NCBI GenBank assembly: GCA_030432295.1
Contig: JAUIHI010000001.1
Coordinates: forward strand, 186,001-250,000
DNA from: Anaerolineae bacterium
Lineage (GTDB): Bacteria; Chloroflexota; Anaerolineae; Caldilineales; Caldilineaceae
Direction: 5' to 3'
Length of the DNA: 64,000 nucleotides
The translations under genes were made by a program, and so were the position numbers. Of the stretch, positions 47,859-56,549 are shown in pieces (within the stretch, counting starts at the first letter, position 1; every line of letters starts with the position of its first letter). The notes beneath the pieces were generated by a model, which ran no database searches, was not told the DNA's origin, and saw only the letters and a program-made list of their open reading frames with translations.

Positions 47859-48566
47859 CTATGCGATGGCGACTTCGGCCTCTTCGACCGGAACTTCCAG
47901 CCGCCGGTCGATCTCCCGTGTGACTGTCACTCGGTTGTCGTGGGCCATTTCGTAGGCTTTCACTTCGGCCATTTGTTCAGGCGTCATCTCGTCCAGCAGG
48001 GCGACAATCTCCCGGGCGGTCATAGAGTCGTAGGCGGGCAGGGGGGCGACCTGTGTCTCTACCACTGCTGCGGGAACTTCGACTACCTGCACAACTTCCT
48101 GGTCGATCTTGCGGCTCAGGGCTTCAATTTCGGCGCTGAGCTTGACGATGCGATCCCGGCTGGGGATGCCCATCCGTTCCAGCACCCGCTCCACCTGGGC
48201 GTCGATGCTATTCTCAGCTTGGGTCTCGGAGCGGCGCACCTGCTTGACAACCCGCTTCTGCACCTTCTCCACTTCCTTCTCGGCCATCTTCACCTGCTTC
48301 TTGACCTGCTTTTCCACATCTTTGCGAACGTTCTTCACCTGCTTTAGGGTGGCGGCTTCCATCTTCTCGCCCCGGTTTTCCGCATCGTCCACCAGCTTGC
48401 GGCCCCGCTTCAGGATGGCACGGGCTTCGTCATAGGCGATTCCTAGCAGACCGGCATAGGCCCGGGCTACCTTGCGGCCTGTCTTCTGCACGAACTTCAC
48501 ATTGTCTTCCACGGCTTCCTGGGCATTGCGCAGGTCGATGTTGCGTACATCCAGCTTGACTTCCAT
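47859..48566 (-). CDS. Phasin-like / PHA-granule-associated coiled-coil protein
   Basis: The 235-residue protein begins with about 60 residues resembling PhaF/PhaI-type phasins (NVKFVQKTGRKVARAYAG). A long charged coiled coil follows (Lys/Glu/Val heptads, about 70-150, with VRKDVEKQVKKQVK). The C-terminal segment AYDSMTAREIVALLDEMTPE and MAHDNRVTVTREIDRRL (about 180-225) looks like a small helical module found at the end of such proteins. Phasins coat polyhydroxyalkanoate granules, but no PHA synthase gene is in the window. Alternatively it is an envelope- or nucleoid-associated coiled-coil protein. The ATG at 48566 has an AGGAGAA site. Confidence 0.65.
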   Translation of the reverse strand: MEVKLDVRNIDLRNAQEAVEDNVKFVQKTGRKVARAYAGLLGIAYDEARAILKRGRKLVDDAENRGEKMEAATLKQVKNVRKDVEKQVKKQVKMAEKEVEKVQKRVVKQVRRSETQAENSIDAQVERVLERMGIPSRDRIVKLSAEIEALSRKIDQEVVQVVEVPAAVVETQVAPLPAYDSMTAREIVALLDEMTPEQMAEVKAYEMAHDNRVTVTREIDRRLEVPVEEAEVAIA

Positions 48567-48621
48567 TCTGTTTCTCCTATTGACTATCCGGCCTGTACCG
48601 GTGTTCGGTCTCATAAATAAA

Positions 48622-48672
48622 TGACGCATCGCGTTATGGATAAATCATAACACAGTGCGTCATGGGTGTCAA
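48622..48672 (-). promoter_or_regulatory. Promoter with dyad operator for the phasin-like gene
   Basis: TTGACA (48667-48672), 17 bases and TATGAT (48644-48649) form a near-consensus minus-strand promoter. Overlapping it is a nested dyad: TGACGCA (48622-48628)/TGCGTCA (48656-48662) outside and GTTATG (48633-48638)/CATAAC (48646-48651) inside. A repressor bound there would block the -10 box. Confidence 0.8.
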
Positions 48673-48710
48673 GAGGGAAAATGTTTGCGAAGTATTGGTG
48701 CTGTGGCAGG

Positions 48711-48929
48711 TCACTTTTGCCGCTGATTGCGGCGTTCGTTGCCCCGTTTGAAGTTGCCCGTGGCCCGCTGCAACAATGCCTGGACTTCCTCCTCCAACTC
48801 GGCGGCGTCCAGTTGATCGATCAACTTCTGGCCCCGACTTCCTCCCAGAGTCATCACACAGCGCCCTTCCCAGAAGATGCGCAGCACACCGTCTTTGTGG
48901 CTTTGGTAGGTAAAGGTCTCGTGTCCCAT
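48711..48929 (-). CDS. Small conserved hypothetical protein
   Basis: The 72-residue protein starts YQSHKDGVLRIFWEGRCVMTL, a compact beta-rich stretch, and then becomes a Glu/Gln-rich helix ending in a basic, Arg/Asn-rich tail (ATGNFKRGNERRNQRQK). The ATG at 48929 has an AGGAAAA site, and the gene abuts the Dabb gene with no gap, so they are cotranscribed. The basic tail suggests RNA or DNA binding, but no domain was recognised. Confidence 0.7.
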   Translation of the reverse strand: MGHETFTYQSHKDGVLRIFWEGRCVMTLGGSRGQKLIDQLDAAELEEEVQALLQRATGNFKRGNERRNQRQK

Positions 48930-49253
48930 TCAGTTTTCCTGGGCTGGTGATGGCAAGCCATTTTCCATCTCCACGAAATCGGCCTCCAGAAAATCCGCCA
49001 CCTCTGGAAGCCAGACGTTTTGCACAAAATTCTGGTGGTCGGGGTGCTGATTGTAGTGGTCATAGGCGGACTGATCCGCAAATTGCATAGAAAAATTGAA
49101 GTCGTAGGGATTCTTCTGGCTGATCTGGCGCAGGCAGCGGAAGTTCTCCACGCCGTCGATCTCGGCCAGGCGGCAGCCTTTGGCTAGAAATTCCCGCTCG
49201 GCAGCAGACCCCGCGGGGTGTTTCAGTTTGAAGGCAACGGTGTGGGTGATCAT
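48930..49253 (-). CDS. Stress-responsive A/B barrel (Dabb) domain protein
   Basis: The 107-residue protein matches the Dabb ferredoxin-like fold: ITHTVAFKLK at the start, then FNFSMQFADQSAYDHYNQHPDHQNFV, the usual helix and His-rich stretch, and WLPEVADFLEADF. Dabb proteins form beta-barrel dimers, some with roles in stress tolerance or polyketide cyclisation; the bacterial function is mostly unknown. It is divergent from selA across a gap of about 165 bp. Confidence 0.85.
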   Translation of the reverse strand: MITHTVAFKLKHPAGSAAEREFLAKGCRLAEIDGVENFRCLRQISQKNPYDFNFSMQFADQSAYDHYNQHPDHQNFVQNVWLPEVADFLEADFVEMENGLPSPAQEN

Positions 49254-49420
49254 TGGAATGCTCCTCAGTTGAGATCAGATGCTGTGGTCGGATGGGGGTC
49301 AATTTTACCACGCATCTCCAATTTCATTGGCAGATTTCTGTTGCGGTGTAGTAATGTTAGAATTCTTCACACGATTTGAACAGGATTTTGAGACGTAATA
49401 CAGTGAGCGGGAGACAGCCA

Positions 49421-50812
49421 GTGGCCGATACCCAAGCCGAATACCGTAAATTGCCCAGTGTGGATGCCCTTTTGCGCCGGGCGGAAGTGGCGGCACTCCT
49501 CGCCGATTTCGGCCCGGAACAGGTGGCGGACGCGCTGCGCGCTCTGCTGGACGAAAGCCGGGCCGCCATTCAAAAAGGCGGGGACGCACCCGACGAAGCC
49601 GCGCTGATTGCCCGATTGGTCGAATATCTGCAACAGCGCAGCCAGCCATCTCTGCGCGGGGTCATCAATGCCACCGGCGTCATCATCCACACAAATTTGG
49701 GGCGTGCCCCGCTGAGCACGGCGGCGCGCCAGGCCATCCAAAGCGCGGCCACGGGCTACAACAATCTGGAATACGACATCGACGGGGGGGAGCGGGGCAG
49801 CCGCCACACCCACGCCCGGGAACTCCTGCGCCAATTGACCGGCGCGGAAGACGCGCTGGTTGTCAACAACAACGCGGGTGCGGTCTTTCTTGTCCTCTCC
49901 GCTCTCTGCGTTGGCAAGGAAGTCATCATCAGCCGGGGCGAGTTAGTGGAGATCGGCGGCGGCTTTCGCATCCCCGATGTGCTGCGCCAGAGCGGGGCGA
50001 AACTGGTAGAGGTGGGCACGACTAACCGAACCCATCCCCGGGACTTTGCCCAGGCGATTGGCGAGGAGACCGGCGCGCTGATGCGGGTCCACGCCAGCAA
50101 TTTTCAGCAGATCGGCTTTGTCACAAAACCGTCCCTGGCCGAACTGGTGCAGATCGCCCAGTCTGTGGAGTGGCCTGGCCCGCCACCGGTCATCGACGAT
50201 TTGGGCAGCGGCACACTGCTCGACACTGCGCCCTTTGGCCTCTCGCCCGAACCGACGGTGCAGCAGAGCATCGCCGCCGGCGCGGATATTGTGACCTTCA
50301 GCGGTGACAAACTACTGGGCGCTCCCCAGGCCGGGCTGATTGTGGGCAAGGCAGAACTGATCGACAGCATCCGCCGCCATCCGCTCACTCGTGCCCTGCG
50401 TGTGGACAAGCTGATATTGGCCGGGCTGGAAGCGACACTGCAAGCCTATCGCCGAGGCAAGGCTGTGGAAGAGATTCCCGTCTGGCAGATGATCGCCGCC
50501 AGCCCGGAGAGTCTGCGGGCGCGGGCCGAAAACTGGCGAGAGCGATTGGCCGGGGCCGGCCTGTCTGCGGAGGTGCTCTCCGGCCAGAGCACCGTCGGCG
50601 GGGGCAGTCTGCCCGGCGAGACCCTGCCCACCTTTCTCCTGGCCCTGACCCCACCCCATCCCGACGCGACTGCGGCCCGCCTGCGCCAGGCCAACCCGCC
50701 GGTGGTAGGGCGCATTCAGCAGGAGCGGCTGCTCTTTGATCCGCGTACAGTTTTGCCAGAGCAGGAGGAGGCGCTGTTGTCCGCGTTGATCGCCGCAGTG
50801 GGTCAGCCATGA
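49421..50812 (+). CDS. selA: L-seryl-tRNA(Sec) selenium transferase
   Basis: The 463-residue PLP enzyme converts Ser-tRNA(Sec) to Sec-tRNA(Sec). LRGVINATGVIIHTNLGRAPLS, YNNLEYDIDGGERGSRH and NNNAGAVFLVLSAL are SelA signatures. The PLP lysine is Lys297 in FSGDKLLGAPQAG (Lys295 in Escherichia). The GTG at 49421 has a GGGAG site 7 bases upstream; an earlier TTG at 49376 would add 15 residues. No selB, selD or tRNA(Sec) gene lies in the window. The stop overlaps the next start (ATGA). Confidence 0.95.
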   Translation: MADTQAEYRKLPSVDALLRRAEVAALLADFGPEQVADALRALLDESRAAIQKGGDAPDEAALIARLVEYLQQRSQPSLRGVINATGVIIHTNLGRAPLSTAARQAIQSAATGYNNLEYDIDGGERGSRHTHARELLRQLTGAEDALVVNNNAGAVFLVLSALCVGKEVIISRGELVEIGGGFRIPDVLRQSGAKLVEVGTTNRTHPRDFAQAIGEETGALMRVHASNFQQIGFVTKPSLAELVQIAQSVEWPGPPPVIDDLGSGTLLDTAPFGLSPEPTVQQSIAAGADIVTFSGDKLLGAPQAGLIVGKAELIDSIRRHPLTRALRVDKLILAGLEATLQAYRRGKAVEEIPVWQMIAASPESLRARAENWRERLAGAGLSAEVLSGQSTVGGGSLPGETLPTFLLALTPPHPDATAARLRQANPPVVGRIQQERLLFDPRTVLPEQEEALLSALIAAVGQP

Positions 50813-51657
50813 CTATCACTCCTGAAGCATCCCTCATCTTCCTCAAACTGGGCGGCTCGCTCATCACCGACAAACGCCAGGCCGAGTCGCCCCGGCTGGA
50901 TGTGCTGGCGCGGCTGGCCCAGGAGATTGCGGATGCCCGCCGCCATAACCCGTCTCTGCAATTGGTCATCGGCCACGGCTCCGGCAGCTTCGGCCACATA
51001 ACCGCCCGCCGTTACGGAACCCGGGACGGCGTACACTCGTCGGAGGAATGGCAGGGCTTTGCCATCACCGCTGACGCCGCGGCCCGACTCAACCGGATTG
51101 TGACCGCCAGTTTATTGAGCGCTGACCTGCCTGTCTGGTCAATCCAGCCCGGCGCTACATTGCGTTGCGAAGATGGCCGGGTGGTGGCTGGCCCGGAGGA
51201 AACAGTGGGTCTGGCATTGGCGCGGGGGCTGATTCCGCTGGTCCACGGGGATGTGGCCCTGGACAGTGTGCGGGGTGGCACAATTGCCAGCACCGAAGAG
51301 ATCTTCGACTGGTTGGCCCGGACCCTTTCGCCCCAGCGTATCGTTTTAGCCGGGGAGGTGGATGGGGTTTTCAGCGCGGATCCCCTGCGCTTTCCCGATG
51401 CCAAGCCTATCCGGAAAATTACACCGGCCAGCCTGGCCAGCCTGAAAGCGGGTCTGGGTGGCAGTCACGGCACAGATGTAACCGGCGGGATGGCTGCCAA
51501 AATTGACCAGGCAATGGCGATGGCTGGTCGTGCGCCAGGGCTGGAAGTGATTATCTGCGGCGGGCTGCAAGCCGGGAATGTGGCCCGCTCCTTGCTGGGG
51601 GCGGCGGATTGGCCGGGGGCGGATTGGCCGGGGACGCGTGTGAGCAGTCAGCGGTAA
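50809..51657 (+). CDS. Isopentenyl phosphate kinase
   Basis: The 282-residue amino-acid-kinase-fold protein has LKLGGSLITDK (12-22), GHGSGSFGH with the catalytic His (55-63), and GGSHGTDVTGGMAAKI near the C-terminus. The pattern matches isopentenyl phosphate kinase, which makes isopentenyl diphosphate in the alternative mevalonate route of Archaea, and is also reported in Chloroflexi (Roseiflexus). The last residues include a tandem ADWPGADWPG caused by a DNA direct repeat and are unlikely to matter. Its start overlaps the selA stop, so the two are translated together, although their functions look unrelated. Confidence 0.88.
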   Translation: MTITPEASLIFLKLGGSLITDKRQAESPRLDVLARLAQEIADARRHNPSLQLVIGHGSGSFGHITARRYGTRDGVHSSEEWQGFAITADAAARLNRIVTASLLSADLPVWSIQPGATLRCEDGRVVAGPEETVGLALARGLIPLVHGDVALDSVRGGTIASTEEIFDWLARTLSPQRIVLAGEVDGVFSADPLRFPDAKPIRKITPASLASLKAGLGGSHGTDVTGGMAAKIDQAMAMAGRAPGLEVIICGGLQAGNVARSLLGAADWPGADWPGTRVSSQR

Positions 51658-51738
51658 TCAGTTGCCAGCAAACAGTTGGCAGTGGGATAGCGACGGCGCT
51701 ATTGTTCACTTTTCACTGGTGACTGTTGACTCCCTATA
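51640..51738. repeat. Imperfect palindromic element, AGTGAACAGT family
   Basis: gagcagtcagcggtaatcag and ttgccagcaaacagttggcagtggg on the left are mirrored loosely by ttgttcacttttcactggtgactgttgactc on the right. It relates to the element at 27856 and runs into the stop region of the kinase gene. Confidence 0.6.
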
Positions 51739-51804
51739 GGCTGGAAACATTACAGATTGCCCGGCCCAACTGTGCTACACTTCAGGCTTGTAAACTGACC
51801 CCAT

Positions 51805-51834
51805 TTGCCTACGGGGAAAGGCCAACTGTATAAT
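51805..51834 (+). promoter_or_regulatory. Promoter of the site-2 protease gene
   Basis: TTGCCT (51805-51810), 18 bases and consensus TATAAT (51829-51834) lie about 78 bp before the protease start. Confidence 0.65.
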
Positions 51835-51911
51835 GCACTGCGGTTTTGGACTGCTGATACGCCCGGTCAATTGCTGTTGACGGGTGGCAGGCAGGCGACA
51901 AAGGAAAAATA

Positions 51912-53276
51912 ATGTTACTTACAATTGTTTCGTTTCTGCTCCTGCTGGGCGCGTTGATGTTCTTTCACGAGTTGGGCCACTATCTGGCCGCGCGGCGCAA
52001 CGGGATTGAAGTGGAAGAGTTTGGTGTTTTCGGCTTCCCCCCGCGTATTGTCAAACTCTTCACCTACGACGGCACTGTCTTCTCGCTCAATGCCATCCCT
52101 CTGGGCGCGTTTGTGCGCATGAAAGGGGAGGACGCCGCGGATATGTCCCCAGGCTCGTTCAATGCGGCCAGCGCAGGGGCCAGGGCGGTGACGCTGGTGG
52201 CCGGACCGGCCATGAATTTTCTCATCGCGATCATCTTTTCTGTGGCCAGTGTACTCTCCGGTTTTCCGGCCAGTGTGGCCCACCCATTGCTGAATGATGT
52301 CCCCGCGGCCAGTGCGGCCGCCGCGGCCGGGCTGGAAAGCGGCGATATTCTGCTCAGCCAGAACGGCGAACCCCTGCTTGTGGCTGCCACCACCGGCGAA
52401 CTGTTGGCGGTGGATCGGTCAATGACTCTGGCTGACGGCACGACAGCCCCGGCAGAGGGGCTGTTTGTCCTGCGCGACGGCGTGCGGATGAGCCTGGTTG
52501 GGACCCCCGATTCCTCCGCTGAATTGTTGGCCGGTGCGGAGTACGCCCCAGTGCTGAGCACACAGATCACTGCTGTGGTGGAAGATAGCCCCGCGGCCCA
52601 GGCCGCCTTGGCTCCGGGCGATATTATCTTCTCTGTGGATGGCACACCGGTCACGCCCGGCAATTCGTTGAGCCAACAGGTCAACGCGCTGGCAGGCAAC
52701 GAAGTCACACTGGCCGTTGTGCGGGGCGCAAGCTGGCTGGAGATTCCTGTGCTGGCCCGCCAGGACCCGCCTCCGGGCCAGGGGTCGATGGGGATTGGGA
52801 TTGACGGCGTGCAGCGGATGGTTTCCATGCCCTTTGGCCAGGCTGTGGTGGAAGGGGTGCGCAATATCGTCGGCTACGTGGGGATGGTTCTCTCCCTGCC
52901 GGTGATGCTGATCGCCGGCCAGTTGGCCCCCAGCGATGCGGGCTTCTCCGGGCCGGTGGGTATCGCCCAGTTGGTGGGCGGTGCGGTCGACGCTACGGTT
53001 GACACCGGATTCTGGTTTCCCATCTGGCAGTTGGCCGCTATCATCAGCGCGGGCCTGGCTGTGGCCAATCTCTTTCCCATCCCCGCTCTGGATGGGGGGC
53101 GGCTGCTCTTTATCGCCTTTGAAAAATTGCGCGGACGGCGGATGGACCCGGAAAAAGAGGGGGTGATCCATCTGGTCGGCTTTGCTCTGCTGCTCGGCCT
53201 GATGGTCGTGATTACCGTCAGCGATATTCGTTCCGGCCCCCAGTCGATTGATTGGCTGCGCATTCTGGGCCAATAA
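51912..53276 (+). CDS. rseP: Site-2 intramembrane zinc metalloprotease (RseP/RasP type)
   Basis: The 454-residue protein has HELGH at 19-23 in the first membrane helix and the second zinc-ligand region NLFPIPALDGGRL near 388-400. Two PDZ-like domains lie between about 115 and 300 (AAAAGLESGDILLSQNGEP and AAQAALAPGDIIFSVDGTPV). The enzyme cuts membrane-spanning anti-sigma factors or signal peptides. The ATG at 51912 has an AAAGGAA site 6 bases away. In many bacteria the neighbours are dxr, cdsA and bamA; none is here. Confidence 0.93.
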   Translation: MLLTIVSFLLLLGALMFFHELGHYLAARRNGIEVEEFGVFGFPPRIVKLFTYDGTVFSLNAIPLGAFVRMKGEDAADMSPGSFNAASAGARAVTLVAGPAMNFLIAIIFSVASVLSGFPASVAHPLLNDVPAASAAAAAGLESGDILLSQNGEPLLVAATTGELLAVDRSMTLADGTTAPAEGLFVLRDGVRMSLVGTPDSSAELLAGAEYAPVLSTQITAVVEDSPAAQAALAPGDIIFSVDGTPVTPGNSLSQQVNALAGNEVTLAVVRGASWLEIPVLARQDPPPGQGSMGIGIDGVQRMVSMPFGQAVVEGVRNIVGYVGMVLSLPVMLIAGQLAPSDAGFSGPVGIAQLVGGAVDATVDTGFWFPIWQLAAIISAGLAVANLFPIPALDGGRLLFIAFEKLRGRRMDPEKEGVIHLVGFALLLGLMVVITVSDIRSGPQSIDWLRILGQ

Positions 53277-53305
53277 GGCCCTGATGTGGCGTAGCCAAAA
53301 CCAGA

Positions 53306-53391
53306 GAATTCTTTTTGTAAACACGGATGAGAAGAAACACGGATACACAGCTATCCGTGTTCTTTCCTATCTGCGTTTACAAAAAGAATTC
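53306..53391. repeat. 86-bp palindromic element, ACACGGAT family
   Basis: GAATTCTTTTTGTAAAC (53306-53322) and its exact complement (53375-53391) enclose a second dyad (aagaaacacggata and tatccgtgttcttt). It is the best-preserved copy of the family also seen at 2202 and 21975. Confidence 0.85.
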
Positions 53392-53438
53392 CCCGAAGTT
53401 TTTCGACAACGAAATTTCAATGAGGAAAGTCTGGTCTG

Positions 53439-55196
53439 ATGTCCATTCAGTCACAGGACCGTTCCGGCGGACAACCCACATCTTTGCCGCCTGCCCAACA
53501 ATTCACATCTTCCCCCGCCCATCCCCCAACTACCAGCCGCCGCCATTCTGATGAATGCCCGGCTTGCCGCGGCCCTGTGCAGCCCGGCCAGGCGGTCTGT
53601 GTTCGCTGTGGCACGGTGCTGCACTCGGAATCAAAAGAGATTCGTTGCCGACACTGTGGAAAGAAGGGTTCCTCGGCCTATGCCCTTTGCCCCCACTGTG
53701 GACGGACACTGGCGGCGGCTCCGCCGATATGGCTCAGTTGGGGACTGCCTGGCGCGCTGGTCTTGCTCTTTGTGCTGGTGCTGGTCAGCCGGATGGAGAG
53801 TGGCCCTCTCGGGTGGCTGGGCCAGGGCGCGAGCGCTGGCGAGATAGCCGTCGAGAATCCTGTGTTGACCCCTGTGCGGAGCGAAGCCGATACGGCGAAC
53901 TCTCTGGAGATTGGGTTGGCGGATGTGGGATCGCCGCCCCCACCAGAAGGCGTCAGCGCGACCGGGGCCGAGGCCAATTTGGTCCTGGGGGTGGATGCTG
54001 CCACAGAGACTCCGACGTCCACATCCACATCCCAGCCCACAGAGACAGCCGAATCGACCGGGACGCCCACGGCCACTCCCCAGCCTACGGGCACGTCTAC
54101 GCCGTCGATGACCCCGACAGCCAGACTCACCTCCACAGTGGCCAGCCGCGTCTATACTGTGCAGGAAGGCGACACCGCCTTTTCGATCGCCAACCGTTTT
54201 CAGGTTACCGTCGCGGCGTTATTGCAAATCAATCAGCTTGCCCCCGTGCAGGCCCTGCAACTGGAACCGGGCACGAGTCTGGAAATCCCCGGCACAGGAC
54301 CGTTGGAGATTGAAGCGTCTGCGACCGTTACGTCCTCGCTCCAGATTGCCAATACGTCCAGCCTGACCGGGACGGCTACCCTCACGCCCACTGCCCAGGC
54401 CCTGCTGCCCGGCCAGCAGCTTTACACAGTTGCCGGTGGCGATACTTTTGTGGCCATTGCCCTGCGCTACAACGTCAGCACAGACGCGCTGATGGCCGCC
54501 AATGGGCTAACAATCGCCGATGCCAGGGAGCTGCAATTGGGCCAGCAGTTGATTATTCCTGCCACGGGCCAGCCAGCCTCCTCAACAGCGACAGCCACCC
54601 CAACCGCTGGCCTGCGCAAGTACACAGTGCAGGCGGGAGATACAATTGTGGAGATTGCGGCCCGCAACGGCATTTCGGCTAATCAGCTATTGGCAGCCAA
54701 CGGGATGACCGCGGCCCAGGCGCTCTCCATTCGTCCAGGGGATGAGTTGATCATTCCTCCCCCCGGCTATGTGCCGCCTACTGCTACCCCCCGGCCTACG
54801 GCCCGCCCCACAGCCACCCCTACGCCTACGCCCACACCCACCGCTTCGATTCGCCTGGACGCGCCCAGTCAGATCGACCCGGCCCAGGGCATCAATGTGT
54901 CGTGCAGTGGCGAGCAATTTGTGCGCTGGAATCCGGTCAATGGCCTGGCCCCAGACGACGAGTATGTGCTCTTTCTGGGCTATGTCAACTCTGCCCCGGA
55001 TGCGGCAGGCAATGTGCAGGTGGTGCCCCTGCTGGAACAGCGCACAGGGCAGCGCACCAACTGGCAGATGGACAACGGCTACTGCGGTGTAGCACCTCAG
55101 GCATTTGGCCGCCGCTGGCGCTGGTATGTGCAGGTATTTGCTGGCGACACGCCGGTCAGCCCGCCCAGCGCAACCTGGGAATTCACCTGGCGCTAG
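53439..55196 (+). CDS. Membrane-anchored zinc-ribbon protein with three external LysM domains
   Basis: The 585-residue protein starts with a cytoplasmic double zinc ribbon at about 39-90, with four CxxC pairs (ECPACRG, CVRCG, CRHCG and CPHCG). One membrane segment follows (about 96-115). The outer part has Thr/Pro/Ser-rich linkers and three LysM repeats, each starting with a YTV.GD.. motif, at about 238-286, 328-376 and 394-446. The C-terminal domain (468-585) is beta-rich with two Cys that could pair. LysM binds peptidoglycan, so the protein ties a cytoplasmic zinc module to the cell wall; partners are unknown. Confidence 0.85.
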   Translation: MSIQSQDRSGGQPTSLPPAQQFTSSPAHPPTTSRRHSDECPACRGPVQPGQAVCVRCGTVLHSESKEIRCRHCGKKGSSAYALCPHCGRTLAAAPPIWLSWGLPGALVLLFVLVLVSRMESGPLGWLGQGASAGEIAVENPVLTPVRSEADTANSLEIGLADVGSPPPPEGVSATGAEANLVLGVDAATETPTSTSTSQPTETAESTGTPTATPQPTGTSTPSMTPTARLTSTVASRVYTVQEGDTAFSIANRFQVTVAALLQINQLAPVQALQLEPGTSLEIPGTGPLEIEASATVTSSLQIANTSSLTGTATLTPTAQALLPGQQLYTVAGGDTFVAIALRYNVSTDALMAANGLTIADARELQLGQQLIIPATGQPASSTATATPTAGLRKYTVQAGDTIVEIAARNGISANQLLAANGMTAAQALSIRPGDELIIPPPGYVPPTATPRPTARPTATPTPTPTPTASIRLDAPSQIDPAQGINVSCSGEQFVRWNPVNGLAPDDEYVLFLGYVNSAPDAAGNVQVVPLLEQRTGQRTNWQMDNGYCGVAPQAFGRRWRWYVQVFAGDTPVSPPSATWEFTWR

Positions 55197-55285
55197 GACG
55201 CTGATGACGCTGAAAGCTGAAAGAAGTGATTGCCGCGGATAGAATCTGTGCAAATCATTTGTTTCTGCGTGAGTCTGTGTCCCGC
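55195..55285. repeat. Palindromic element, GGACGCTGATGACGCTGAAA family
   Basis: ggacgctgatgacgctgaaagctg is followed by ttgccgcggatagaatctgtg and tttctgcgtgagtctgtgtccc, the same order of words as at 43301. An extended -10 box TGcTACAAT near 55358 lies downstream and may serve the HEAT gene. Confidence 0.6.
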
Positions 55286-55416
55286 CTTCTTTGCTGATTG
55301 TCTTCGCAACGGCGTGGACGCGATTTGAATCTCCTGGCCGCGTACTTTTGTGGTATGCTACAATGGGTGACGCGTGCAACGGCGTATAGTTATCTTTGCT
55401 TTTTGAGGAATTGATT

Positions 55417-56394
55417 GTGACTACCAAAACGACTTTGACTGTTGGCCAGTTGTTGGAAAGATTGGCAACGGATCCCAATTTTCCAGCCATGCCCGAACTT
55501 TCCGCTCTCTCGGACCTGACTCTCGCTGAGCAGGCGCAAGTGCGACGGGAATGGATGACCATCCCGGAAGAGCGGCGCAATCTGGCCGTGCAAGAATTGA
55601 CAATAGCCAGCGAAACAGAACTCTCCCTGCATCTGGGACGCTTTTTGCGTGTGGTGTTGGAGGACGAAAGCAGCCGCAACCGGGCATTGGCCGTGGCTGG
55701 CCTGTGGGAAGAGATCGACGAGGCGCTCATCGGCCCGCTGGTAGATATGCTCTACAACGACCTCAGCGAGGATGTGCGGGCCGCGGCTGCCGAGGCCCTG
55801 GGCGCGTATGTGCTGGCGGGGGAACTGGACGAGATCGACCCGGCCCAGGCCATGCGTGTGGAAGAGGCTCTGTTGTCGATTCTGCACAGCGATGTGGAAC
55901 CCCTGACTGTCCAAAGCCGGGCGCTGGAAAGCATCGCCTATTCGGGTGAGACTGGCGTGCGCCAACTGATCGAAGATGGCTACTATTCGGCCTACGAAGA
56001 GATGCGGGTGGCCGCGCTCAACGCAATGGCCCGCAGCGCTGACATCCGCTGGCGGGACGCTGCACAGGCCGAACTGGTCAGCCCGGATGTGCCTATGCGT
56101 GTGGCCGCGGCCCGGGCCTGTGGCGAGCTGGAACACAAAGATGCTTTGCCCGATATTTTCGAGCTTCTGTCGGACGAGGAGAAAGAGGTGCGGCTGGCCG
56201 CGCTCTTTGCCCTGGGGCGCATCGGCGGCAAGGATGCGGTGGAGATTCTGACCGCGGCCGCCACCAGCGAGGACGAAGACGAGGCCGCCGCGGCAGAGGA
56301 AGCCCTGGAAGATACCCTTTTTGCCAGCAGCGAAATCCCCCTCCTGGACGAGTCGGACAACGAATGGGATGAAGAGAGCGACGACGACTGGTAG
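55417..56394 (+). CDS. HEAT-repeat protein with acidic tail
   Basis: The 325-residue protein is made of helical pairs with HEAT/armadillo-like wording, such as EDVRAAAAEALGAYVL, EMRVAALNAMARSADI and KEVRLAALFALGRIGG. These form a curved scaffold for protein binding. The C-terminus is strongly acidic (DESDNEWDEESDDDW). There is no signal peptide, so it is cytoplasmic. The GTG at 55417 has a GAGGAA site 6 bases away; the frame opens 7 codons earlier at a TTG. Partners are unknown. Confidence 0.8.
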   Translation: MTTKTTLTVGQLLERLATDPNFPAMPELSALSDLTLAEQAQVRREWMTIPEERRNLAVQELTIASETELSLHLGRFLRVVLEDESSRNRALAVAGLWEEIDEALIGPLVDMLYNDLSEDVRAAAAEALGAYVLAGELDEIDPAQAMRVEEALLSILHSDVEPLTVQSRALESIAYSGETGVRQLIEDGYYSAYEEMRVAALNAMARSADIRWRDAAQAELVSPDVPMRVAAARACGELEHKDALPDIFELLSDEEKEVRLAALFALGRIGGKDAVEILTAAATSEDEDEAAAAEEALEDTLFASSEIPLLDESDNEWDEESDDDW

Positions 56395-56442
56395 AAAAAA
56401 CCGAGTTTTTGGTTCCTTGGAATTCGGGGGGCATGAAACCTT

Positions 56443-56501
56443 CGGAGCAGCGCCGGTTGAGCAGGCTGGGGCTGTTTTCCAGCCGTGTCGAAACCAAGCG
56501 G
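56443..56501. repeat. CGAAACCAAGCG family element, single arm
   Basis: agcgccggttgagcaggctgggg and gccgtgtcgaaaccaagcg match the left arm of the element at 40551. The preceding aaaaaaccgagtttttgg resembles sequence at about 8455. Confidence 0.6.
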
Positions 56502-56549
56502 GTCCCCTCTGAATTCCTGTTGAGCCGTTTTTTGTAGCGGAGTTATCCG

